From Cymodocea nodosa (lineage: Eukaryota > Streptophyta > Magnoliopsida > Alismatales > Cymodoceaceae): a DNA stretch of 64,000 nt. The DNA lies in the NCBI GenBank assembly GCA_036874045.1, contig CM072335.1, positions 13,350,001 to 13,414,000 on the forward strand. Reading direction: 5' to 3'. The translations under genes and the position numbers were made by a program. A model generated the notes under the pieces. The model made no database searches. It was given only the letters and a program-made list of their open reading frames with translations, and was not told the origin of the DNA. Below are positions 20,475 through 31,691 of the stretch, piece by piece (position 1 is the stretch's first letter; each line of letters opens with the position of its first letter).

Positions 20475-22733
20475 ATGGCTACTGGAAATGGTAATTTTTC
20501 TTTATATGAAGGCTAAAATCTTAAACGTCCTCCTTTATTTGATGGAATACATTTTGAATATTGGAAATATAGGATGACTGTTTTCCTTCAAAATATAGAT
20601 CATAAGTTGTGGTTCATGATTTCTAAACCATATACTCCGTTAAGTACCCCTTATAATAGTTGGACAATTACTGAAAAAGAAAATGAAACTTTGAATGCTA
20701 ATGGCTTAAATATTTTATTTTGTGCATTGAGTTATGAACAGTTCAGTAAAGTGTCGGCATATAAATTTGCTTATGAGGTGTGGCATGCATTAGAAGTTTC
20801 ACATGAAGGTACTTCTCAAGTTAAAGAGACAAAAATAAACATGTTGATTCATAAGTATGAACTCTTTAAGATGGATGAAGACGAAAATATTTCTGAGATG
20901 TTTTCTAGATTTCTTGATATCATAAACTCTTTAAAATGTTTAGGAAAGAATATTGAACAGAAGGATTTTGTGAGGAAAATTCTCAGATCCCTAAGTTCTA
21001 AATGGTCTCAAAAAGTAACATCAATTGAGGAATCACGAGATTTAAATGTTTATACTATGAATGAACTTATAGGAAATTTAATAGCTTATGAAGTTCAATT
21101 AAATGAATCACTGAGTCACAACAAACTAAAAATGAAGAAAGAAATAGCCTTCGAAATTAATTCAGATTCTGATATATCTATTGATTTTGACGAGGATTTG
21201 ATTTTGCTGACTAGGAAATTCAAGAAAGCATGGAAAACTAGGAAACAGCAAAGGAACAAAAATGATAAGCCCTCAACGTCAAAATCATTGAATGACAAGA
21301 ATTCTTCATCTAGAAAGTATATATGTTACAACTGTAAGAAACCTGGACATCTTTCTCTAGATTGTCCTATGAGGAAAAATGAAAAGCAAAGTAGGACAAA
21401 TCAGAAGAAGACGGCTCAGAAAACTTAGAAGAAGTTTTACAAGAAAAAGGCTTTGAAGGGCACTTGGGATGACACATCTGAAGAGTCTGAATCTGAGGAA
21501 TCAGCATCGAAATCTTCACATTCAGAAGGAGAACAAAAGTTAGAAGACGTTGCTCATGTGTGCTTCATGGCAGATGAGTCTGAGGTAATATCTGATCCTG
21601 AAAGTCATTCAGATTTCAACTTTGATGAATTATTATGTGCTTATCATGCATTATTACAAAAACTTAAAGTATGTAAATTGGAAACTAAGAATATTAGAAA
21701 ATCTTCATCCATTATGGAAGAAGAAAATTGTTTCATGTCTACTACTTTAGAAAAGTTTAAATGTGATAATGAAAATCATGCTAGAGATTTGCAAAAATTT
21801 AGATTTAATGAATGTATCTTGCATGAACAAATATAGAATATAAATGCTGAAAAATTAAAGATAGAATCTGAAAATGAAATGTTGAGAAACAATATAAATG
21901 AACTTGAATTAGAGATAAAAAAATTAAAACTGAGAGAGCAAGATTTAAATTCTACCTTTTAGAAATGGAATTTAAGTCAAACTAAGTTAGACAAACTAAC
22001 TAGTACCCCTACGGTGTTTTATAAATTTGGCTTAAGATTTGATTATCCTGAATATCCTGAATCTCAAGCCAATAAAGGATTTATTAGTTGCAGTTCAAGT
22101 AAATCTAAGACTAAAATTCCTTTTATTATGAGACAAGGTAATAAATATGTAAAAGTAGGCACTTAAAGGGATGAATCATGTAGTAATAATATAAATCAAT
22201 GTGATTTGTCAAATTGTACTTCTAACATGACTATAAATGTTTCTAAAAATCCTATTTCTTGTTCTCGAAATTCAGTTTCTAATGTTTCTAAAATTTCAGA
22301 CAATTGTAGTAAACTGAAAATTCAGAAACCTGAGCATGTAATTCAATACACTAGTATTAGACCAATTACTCATTCTGCATGTGATAAAACAAAAAATTCT
22401 TGTGCAGAAAAATATTTTGTATGTATGGAAAGTGTTAATACAAGTACAAAATCTTGGTATGAACTTACAGAAATGTATAAGCATGACCAAAATAAATTAA
22501 CATCTGATAAAAATATGTTTGGTCTTGATTATACTACATCTGAAAACAAAAAGAATGATTACAAAAACAATAATGCTATATGTGAGTATGAAGCTAATGA
22601 TAAATCAATAGTACTTACAACTAATAAGAATATAAATGATAATGTTAAACTATTTTTAAACAAAAAGAAGAAATATGCGTTTAATGAACTTGGTCCTCAA
22701 CAACATTGGGTACCAAGAAAAAGTTTTTCTTAA
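20475..22733 (+). pseudogene. gag of the 13 kb copia element
   Basis: A single 753-codon frame from ATGGCTACTGG with five in-frame stops (20514, 21426, 21834, 21960, 22164) and no frameshift. The capsid-like N-terminus (RPPLFDGIHFEYWKYRMTVF, KINMLIHKYELFKMDEDE) is a UBN2-type copia gag. The zinc knuckle CYNCKKPGHLSLDC (21330-21370) binds RNA. An acidic Ser/Glu tract, long coiled-coil-like helices (FKCDNENHARDLQKFRFNE, ENEMLRNNINELELEI) and an Asn/Ser-rich tail ending WVPRKSFS follow. The length well beyond 400 residues is typical of SIRE gags. Confidence 0.9.
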
Positions 22734-25700
22734 TTTGTGTTGTAGTGGAGCGTCAAGTCACATGATCGGACAAAAAAGTCTATTACAAAATTTTACAAAT
22801 ACCATGAAAGGAAGTGTAACATTTGGAAACAAAAGCAAAGATAAAATTATAGGTATGGGCAATGTTCAAATAACTCGTACTTGTGTTATTTCGAATGTAC
22901 TATATGTAGAAAACCTAGGATTTAATTTGCTGAGTGTCATAAAACTAACTGAAAATAGATATTATGTAGTGTTTGAAGATAATGTATGTAAAATAATTGA
23001 TAAAAATACAGATGAAATTAAGTTTATTGCTAAAAGAAAAGGTTCTATATGTATTTTATCTTTACCTTCTGGTGCAGTTGATTTAAATTCATGTTTGCTA
23101 GCTGAAACTAGTGATGCATATCTATGGCATAGAAGGATTGGGCATATAAATATGAGACTGTTACATAAACTATCTAGAAAACATTTAGTGAGAGGTTTAC
23201 CAAAGATTAAATACTCAAAGAACTTTATGTATGATGCATGTGAGTTAGGTAAACTTCACAAAAACTCTTTTAAATCCAAAACTGATATTTCAAGCAAAAG
23301 AGTCTTAGAACTTATACATATGGATCTATTTGGACCAACAAGAATCATGAGTCTTGGTGGTAAACGGTATGTATTTGTTTTAGTAGATGACTTCTCTAGA
23401 TACACTTGGGTTTATTTTCTAGCATCTAAGACAGAAGTTTTTGAAAAATTTAAAATGTTTTGCAATTTTGTTCAAAATGAGCAAAGTGTCTCTATTCAAA
23501 AACTAAGGAGTGATCATGGAACTGAATTTAATAATGATCAAATGGATAACTATTGTAATGAGCATGACATTGATCACAAATTTTTCTTTTCCAAGAGCAC
23601 CGTGTCAAAATGGTGTTGTTGAGAGAAAGAATAGATCCCTTCAAGAAATGGCCAGAACTATGTTGAATGAACATAAGTTACCTCAAAATCTTTGGGCTGA
23701 AGCAGTAAATACAGTTTGTTATGTTATTAATAGAAGTCATTTAAGACCTCATGTTAATAAAACTCATTTTGAAATTATGTTTAATAGGGTTCCAAAAATT
23801 TCCTATATGAAACCATTTGGCTGCAAGTGTTTTATTCTTAATACTAAGGATAAAAGGGATAAATTTCAAGCCAAATCAGATGAAGGAATTTTTGTAGGTT
23901 ACTCTACTAGAAGTATAGCCTATAGAGTATATAACAAGACTTCTAGGACTATTGAAGAAACCCTCCATGTAAGCTTCAATGAAAATTCTCTTAGAGAATC
24001 TCAATCAAAAGCTGATAATGATGATATGATCAATTTTCCAAATGAGTTAGAGATCAATAGAGAGATTGATGATTTATCTGAGAAAATCAAAAATATGAAC
24101 TTAAATGATCAAACTAATGATGAAAGTGATGGACTTTCAAATGTTGATGAGAATATTGAGGAAAATCAGAGAAATTGGCGTTATTCTTCATCACATCCCA
24201 TTACTCAAGTCATTGGTAATATTAATGAGGGAGCTAAAACTAGAGCTTCAATAAATTTAAATAGTATGTGTATGTTTGTTTCTATGGTGGAACCAAAGAA
24301 TATACAAGAAGCATTATCTGATGAAAATTGGATAGTGGCAATGCAAGAAGAACTAAATCAATTCATCAGAAATGATGTATGAGAATTAGTTTCTCCACTA
24401 GAAAATCAGTCCATAATAGGTACAAAGTGGATCTTTAGAAACAAAACTAACGAAACTGGTCAAATTATAAGGAATAAAGCTAGATTAGTTGCACAAGGGT
24501 ATACACAGGAAGAAGGATTAGATTATGATGAAACATTTGCTCTTGTGGCTAGGTTAGAAAGTATTAGAATATTATTGGCCTATGCTTGTTATATGGATTT
24601 TAAATTATATCAAATGGATGTAAAGAGTGCATTTCTATGAAGAAGTCTATGTAAAACAACCACCTGGATTCCTGACTTTGTGTATAAATTGAAGAAAGCC
24701 TTATATGGATTGAAGCAAGCACCTAGATCATGGTATGAAAGATTGTCTACTTTTTTAATAGAAAAAGGCTATATCATGGGAAAAGTGGATCATACTCTAT
24801 TTATTAAGAGAGATGGTAAAGATCAGATTATTGTTCAAATATACGTGGATGATATAATCTTTGGAGCAACCTCTGATAAGTTGATAGAAATATTCTCTGA
24901 AGAGATGACTAATCAGTTTGAAATGAGTATGATAGGAGAACCTTCATATTTTCTAGGACTTCAAATTAAGCAAATGGATAAAGGTATATTTTTAAATTAG
25001 GAAAAATTTGTAGATAAAATGCTTAAGAAATTTAATTTTAATGATACAAGGATTCAAGGAACTCCTATGAGTACTACTTTAAAGTTAGATATTGATGACA
25101 TAGGAAAATCTATAGATCAAAGAAAATACAGAAGTATGATTGGTTCTTTACTTTATTTGACTGCTAGTAGACCTGATATTATGTTTGCTGTGTGTGTTTG
25201 TGCTAGATTTCAATCTAATCCTAAGGAATCACACTTAATTGTAGTTAAAAGAATATTTAGATATATACAAGGAACTAAAAATTTCAAACTATATTATTCT
25301 AAGGATAGTTCAATAGATCTTATAGGATATACTAATGCTGATTATGCAGGATCTAAATCTGATAGAAAGAGTACTAGTGGCACATGTCAATTATTGGGAA
25401 ATAATTTGGTGTCATGGTTTAGTAAAAAACAAAACTGTGTAGCACTTTCTACTACAGAAGCTGAATATGTTGCTCCTGCACTGTGTTGCACTCAGATTCT
25501 GTGGATAAGGCAAACTTTAGAAGATTTTGGATTATCTTATGATACAACTGAGATTTATTGTGACAGTAGTTCTGCAATAAATCTTTCTAAAAATCCTGTA
25601 TTACATTCAAGAGCAAAACATATAGAGGTTAGACATCATTTTCTAAGAGATAACGTAATTAAAGGAAAAATTAAATTAGAATTTGTGTCTAGTAAAAATC

Positions 25701-25792
25701 AATTAGCTGATATATTTACAAAACCTCTAGACGAAAATACATTCTGCAACATTAGATTAAATTTAGGTATTTGTAGGCTATGTGATGTGTAA
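22734..25792 (+). pseudogene. pol of the 13 kb copia element
   Basis: The protease starts at SGASSHMIGQKS. About 31 bases present in X1 are missing, which removes the catalytic LDSG Asp and shifts frame against gag. Integrase has the zinc ligands WHRRIGHINMRLLHKL and CELGKLH (first Cys changed to Ala in YDACELG spacing), MDLFGPT, RSDHGTEF and, after a one-base shift at about 23585, PCQNGVVERKN. RT has [20 protein letters not shown], a small deletion near 24636, then YGLKQAPRSWYE and IYVDDIIFG intact. RNase H reads SKSDRKSTSG and STTEAEYVAPA. Stop is at 25790-25792. Confidence 0.9.
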
Positions 25793-27383
25793 AATGCTTA
25801 AACTCCACATAAAAAGATAAATATTATTGATGATGTTGTTCACCTCATAGATATTATATACTTATTATAAATATCTAAAGTAATATCTAAACTGTTGCTT
25901 AAGATACTATGTATTTATTGTAAAATCATAGTAGTATCTTATTGATTTTAAGTAGTTTATCAATTTTAATAGTTTTTACGATTTTAAGTGGAAGTGTAAA
26001 TGAAAAACAATAAATACTTCTGACATTCTGAAATTTTGATTAAATGTTTTCTTTGAATCAAGGAAAATGCATATGATCATGCATAAATTTGACTTAATTG
26101 ATTAAACTTGTAGAATAAGTTATATGTAACTCATCTTAAACTGTTAATCAAAAGTATAAGCTTATTGAAACTGATTCATATTCTCAGTACAATCATAGAA
26201 GTAAAAATTGTATGAGATTTGTGTTTTATTGCATCTGTATTAAATGGAATACATATATACTGTGCTTAAAATGAAAAGTGCTTACAATGTAAAAATCTTT
26301 GAGAGTTTATTGATTAGTTTGATCACAAGCCTTTTGTACTTGAGCAGATACGTATGTAAGGATTGTTGTCCTAAAAAAGGATTCTTTAAATCTGGCAACC
26401 TAAGCTCCTGATCAGATTTGGGATTGTTGACTGAAAGCTCATTACACGGGTACATTAGAAAGCTCTTGTATGATTCAAGCTTTTCAAACTAACTTTTAAA
26501 GAAAATTATCAATAGTTACTGTTTTGAAAAGAAAAAGTTGTTTCATTAATTACAGATATCTTTGAATCGCATATAGTTTATACCAATATGACTACTGATT
26601 TATTGAATCAACATTAGTACTTTTGAAAATATTTATTTGAGATACATTCTTTTATTCTCCTTGAATTAATCGAATTGAGTTCAAAGTTGTGTTTTAATTC
26701 CTATACAGTAGGAATTGATTCTGGAAATTATTTTTTGATGATGTTAGGATAACGGAAGTCTCTTAAAAGAAAATGTAAAAGTATAGTTATACTTAACATC
26801 TATTGTCACTATAAGTATATTTTGTATTTTGATTGAATATATTTGAAGTATATTTGTAAGGGGAGCATTAACAATGTCAAAAACAGATTAATATAATTTA
26901 AAATTCAAATTTTAGTTAATCTGAATTAATATCCTCTTTAAATCTTGATGAAATAATTTAAAAAGACAAATAAACTATGTTAGATTCAAAGGACAAAATG
27001 TTCAAATAGTTTACTATGTTCTCAAGATAATGTTAAGGTTTAGCATGTGTATTGTCTTCGGAACGTTTAAGTTGGAAGCATCTGAAAATTGTTTTAAGTG
27101 TACTAACTAGACATTATGTTAGATAAGGTAACGTGTAAAACTGCCTCTAGACAGTGTTTTACTCGTTAGGTTAGTTAACTCAATGAGTTATACTTGAATA
27201 TTTCGGGTACTTTGATTGAATAGGCTTTATTCAATATTTATTTTATTTCTAAACCCGACTTCTCTTCACGTTGAGTTATACGCCTAAAAACCCTATTTAA
27301 ACACTTATTACACGGGGACTTAGGTTATTTGTAAACCTTGTCAAGAAAATTTTTCCCGCTTGTTACTGTTACAACCTGCGACG
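25793..27383 (+). other. long spacer between pol and accessory ORF
   Basis: 1.59 kb without a credible ORF, conserved in X1 (16196-17750). Its last 220 bases contain GTTAACTCAATGAGTTATAC, ACGTTGAGTTATACG, a telo-box AAAAACCCTA and a TATA-like CTATTTAAAC (about 27290-27301) some 85 bases before the accessory ATG. That could be a private promoter. Confidence 0.6.
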
Positions 27384-29648
27384 ATGGTCTCCAAGTTCTA
27401 CAAAGGTCGTGGCAGAGGAAAAGGCAAAAGCAGAAGAGATGCAAAAGGAAAAGAAATAGAGAATGATGAAGTTCCACGTACTTGGTTCAAGAAAATATTT
27501 TGAGTGGACAAAATGTTAGAAGAACTTTATAGAGATTACTTCTTTTCTCAAGATATATTAGATGAAGTTAGACAATAACTTCAACATACTGATGCAAGTA
27601 TTACATACATGGGTATTCAAAGTAAATATGATAGAGAATATAGAATGAAATGTGATGAGATTGCATTTTTGGAACAGTATGCAAAATATTTGGAGAAAGG
27701 TGTAGGTTCATCAAATAGAACACCTCAAACTCCTATAAACAGTACAAGACTACATGCATTACAGGAAGAGCATGAATCAGCTATCCCTACTCCTTTATAT
27801 TCAAAACAAGTAGAATCAGATATTGCTGTAGACAAAACAAAAGTTGACAGTCTTCGAAAGGCCATTGTAATAGAAAGTGTCTTAGAAGAATTAATGCAGA
27901 AAACTTTTATGGAGCAATTTGAAAAGAAAACAGCAATACTTGAAAAGGAGAAACAAAAATGTTATAGAAGAAGGAAAGTTAGAAAAATTATGTCTAAAGA
28001 AACAAAGTCTATTGAAAAAGGAAAATCAGATGAAAATTTATTTCCAAAGGACAATGTATGTCTAGACATTGTACCTTATTGTGCATCTGATAAACTCATT
28101 AGTTCCGAACACACTGAAACTGATGAAGATAATGAGACTTTATTTTCCCTTGATAGAAAACTTGAGAAGAAATCCAAGTCAAATATGAGCTCAAGTTTTT
28201 CTATTAGTACAAGTCCTGATGATGCAGAAATTGACAAATCAGAGCATCAGACACCTGACATTGAACAAGTTATTGCAGATATAATTGACAATGTTGAGGC
28301 AGTAACTAGTTCAAGGGCTGAATTGTCTGGAGTAGCAGATATTGAAAATGTTAAGACTCTAGAAGAGCTAAAAGTTAACCAGCCTTCTACAGAATCTATA
28401 GAAGCAGAGTCTAAGAATTCACAGCATGAATCAATAGAAATATCTGTTGAATAAAATGAACAATTACAGACAGATACACTAGTTGTAGAATTTGTGGAAA
28501 AATTGTACTCTGAACATTCTATAGAGACTGAACAGATGAATGCTGAGTATATTGACAATGTTCCTAACACTATTGAAGCTGAAGAATCAAGCTTACTTGA
28601 GCAGCTTCAAGATAATATTTTGGAAGAGGAACAACTTGACATTCATTTTGAAGAAGAGGTTCCTGAAGATGAATTAAACTCTGAATCACGGCTTCAGGTA
28701 TCACCTTCTTTGTGTATAATATTAAAAATTCAAGGTAATGCAATTCATTTTAGATCTGAAGAAGCATTGCAGAAATACAATAATCTGATTACATGTCAGA
28801 TTCTGCATGCTCGTTCAATAAAATTTAGAAATTTGATGGAAATAAGAGATCTGTTTGAGTTTCAAGGCCTCATTAAATTCTTGCCAGTAGGAACGAAATG
28901 GAAGCAATACACAAAGCTTATTACAGCTTTTTATAGCAATCTAGTCAAGAATGGAAATTTTTTGAAAACTCAAATAAATGAATAAGAGTTTATATTGTCT
29001 CCTGAGTTAATTTTTGAAGTTTTAGGATTAAAGAATGAAGGAGTTGTTGTTACCAACAGATTTGACATAATAAGACAATTGGAATGGAACACTCAGTCTT
29101 TATCAAAAATTCCAGATGTATATTCTGAAATGAGATTAATGGAAAATCTGAATGCAGAGGCAAGGTTTATTGCAAATATATTGCATGCAAATTTATTTCA
29201 GAGAGTTGGACACAATATGGAAGTCAGCAGAAGTTGTTTATATGCAACTTATAACTTGCTGAATAGAATTCAAATCAATTGGTTTGATGTTTTCACTTCT
29301 CAACTATAGCATATGAGTTCAAAGTTATTTTATGGTGATGCTGTATGTAGACTCATTGCAAGCCAATTGAATTTATCCGACTAGCCCTCTAAAACTAAAG
29401 GCATGAGAGCATTTAGTGTCAAAGATTTGCAAAAATTCTAGGCTATGCATAAACCTCAACGACAACAACAACAACCTGATACAGACCATATACAACAACA
29501 ACAACAAAGTTACTCAGTTCAAGTAGAACAGCAAACTCAGCTACCTCCTCACTTAGATGCAGTGCTTAACGACATCAGAAATGATATTAGGCATCTAGGA
29601 GATAAAATATGTAATGCTATAAGTGATATACTTAGGAGGGGTCGATAA
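27384..29648 (+). pseudogene. accessory (env-position) ORF of the copia element
   Basis: 755 codons in one frame with seven in-frame stops (27501, 27576, 28452, 28983, 29307, 29382, 29439) and no frameshift. The start MVSKFYKGRGRGKGKSRR is basic, like a nuclear signal. The middle is acidic and coiled-coil-like. Residues about 440-660 form a globular region (EIRDLFEFQGLIKFLPVGTK, FYSNLVKNG, LLNRIQINWFDVFTSQL, LFYGDAVCRLI). A Gln-rich stretch (PQRQQQQPD, IQQQQQSY) and the tail ISDILRRGR follow. I see no signal peptide or membrane segment, so an envelope role is not supported. The globular region matches the gypsy accessory ORF at 6889-8037. Confidence 0.8.
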
Positions 29649-30144
29649 CTGTTTTTGTTTATTTCTGAATACAAAATGTAATGTTTGTATTACTTGTTTG
29701 ATTCATTGAACAATACATTTTTCTATAAATGTGTTCAATTATTATTCTTGTTTATAGAAATCGTTGTTGTAATTCTCTTATATACATATATATATTCTCT
29801 GTAATTATCTTTTTGATTAATGACAAAAAGGGGGAGAAATATTATAAAAAGATGATTATGATCTTAATTGCATATATATATTATAAAAGGAGATGCTATT
29901 TAAATGGTTATTGTAATCTGATAGATGATAAATAGAAAACTGATACTTATATAATTATTGACATTTGAGAGTTTTAGTTCTGAGAGGTAAAATTTACACA
30001 AACAATAGAAATAAGCTTAAATGAACTTAAGTCAACAAACAAGTTTGTTGAATTAAAAGTTAACCCAACGAATGTGCTTTGTTGAGTTAAACATATTTCA
30101 TAATTGATTTAATATGGTTTTGTCATCATCAAAAAGGGGGAGAT
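29649..30144 (+). other. 3' UTR with two polypurine runs
   Basis: AT-rich. AAAAAGGGGGAG occurs at about 29826-29838 (context ATTAATGACAAAAAGG) and again at 30132-30143 (context GTCATCATCAAAAAGG), the second directly abutting the LTR and so the functional tract. CAACAAACAAGTTTGTTG and CCAACG...TTGTTGAG palindromes lie at 30033-30088. Confidence 0.8.
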
Positions 30145-31686
30145 TGTTGAGTATTTTTGTTTTGATGATGTGTGCTGAATGAAAATAATCATATTTCCTC
30201 AATTACTATTGTTTGTGAAAAGAAATTAAAATCATCAATTAATACAGAAAAAGCTTACTGATATAAATACTTGTTTGTATTGGATCTGAAGTTAATATAT
30301 AGTCGTTTCGTTGCATTAATTTCTCATTTAGCTAAACGTTAAGTTAACGTGTGTTTTTATTGAAAAGCATGATATGTTTTAATGTTATATCTTCTGTATC
30401 ATGAACAGTGCACGTTTAGACAACTCGTTAAGTTAGAGTTTTGTTTGTATAGAGGTCACGTGAGAACTCGTTAAGTTAGAGGCTTAAATGTTAAAATAGG
30501 TCACGTGATAACTCGTTAAGTTAGTGAGTAAAAGAAGAGACGAACTCGTTAAGTTAGTGTTATACACATGGTGAAATTATATGTTACGAATGTTGTATTG
30601 TATCACGTGAGGTGCACATGTTTAACTCGTTAAGTTAACATAACTAAACGCGTTGAGTTGCTATATTGAAAACTAAGGCAACGCGTTAGGTTAGCGTTAT
30701 AAACTTAAGTTGTTATTTTTGCACGTGGTAAAATTCTTATTTTAAAAACATTTGTTTATTACTGGTTCGTTGAGTTATCATAACACAACGGAAATGGTTC
30801 GTTGAGTTATCATAACACAACGGAGATGGTTCGTTGAGATAGCATAACACCACAGACTTAGTTCGTTGAGTTAGCTACAGTACTTGTCACGTGAAATGGC
30901 ACATGAGGAACTCGTTAAGTTAGAAACGTTAAGTTATATATATACTTGTGTTACTCGTTTAGTTAACATTAAAGTAACGACTTCTTATTACACTGTTGTA
31001 AAACTTTTGGACGAGAAAGTTTCTTTTGCAGGAAATTTTTCAGAGATCCAAGACTGATGATTAAAGAAAATTTGAAATATAAATGTGGGTTAAAACCTGT
31101 GTTTTTCGATGAAGGAAAAAAAAAAGACGTGGAGAAGTGGAAAACTAGTAGTGGTTAAACGTGAAGGATATGCATGAAATGAAGATACAGTATAAAAGGC
31201 ATAGAATTCTCGTTGATCAATTTATCCTTGCACACAAAACGAAAAATCTTTTCAAGGATCAAACCATCCCTGCACACCAAAAGAAAAATCTTTTTCAGGG
31301 ATCAAAAACACCTTCTCGGGGAAAATCTCTCAAGTGGAAGAAAGTTCAGTGAAGTATAAAAAGGTAAGATTTTCGTCACTGAATAATTGCTGAAGAAGAA
31401 AAAGAAGAAAAATCTCAAATAGGGAGAAAAGTTTTAAATTCCGCAAATTAGTTTTCTCTATTTGTAGTTATGAAATTGTTTAGATGATATATGGTATCGA
31501 AATATAATTGCACCTACAATTTCTGAGGAAAATTGAATTGTATATTGTAATTGAAACCTTGAATAAAAATGATTTTATGAAAACAATGTCTGGACTTGTT
31601 TTTGAGATTTAAAGTTTCAATTATATTTCAGAAAATATTAAAGATACACAATTCACCTTCCTCTTGTGTAGCCATACGATCCTACA
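30145..31686 (+). repeat. 3' LTR of the 13 kb copia element
   Basis: 1542 bp. TATA box at 31191-31198. Two hairpin repeats just downstream (31225-31312): ATCCTTG...CAAGGAT and ATCCCTG...CAGGGAT. It ends TACGATCCTACA at 31686, followed by target duplication ATATT (31687-31691). Confidence 0.92.
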
Positions 31687-31691
31687 ATATT

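Larger units (their letters stand above)
18663..31686 (+). mobile_element. 13.0 kb SIRE-like Ty1/copia element with accessory ORF
   Basis: Complete element: LTR 18663-20274, PBS 20277-20288, gag, pol in copia order (protease, integrase, RT, RNase H), 1.6 kb spacer, accessory ORF, 3' UTR with two polypurine runs, and LTR 30145-31686, flanked by the target duplication ATATT. Two features define the SIRE lineage: the extra ORF after pol, and the 3' end in which the polypurine run AAAAAGGGGGAGAT directly precedes the LTR. Gag has five in-frame stops, pol several lesions and the accessory ORF seven stops, so it cannot move by itself. Confidence 0.93.

Noticed and set aside
27384-29648. Calling the copia accessory ORF an envelope gene
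   Set aside because: No signal peptide, transmembrane helix or fusion-peptide-like segment is visible. Position after pol alone is not enough.
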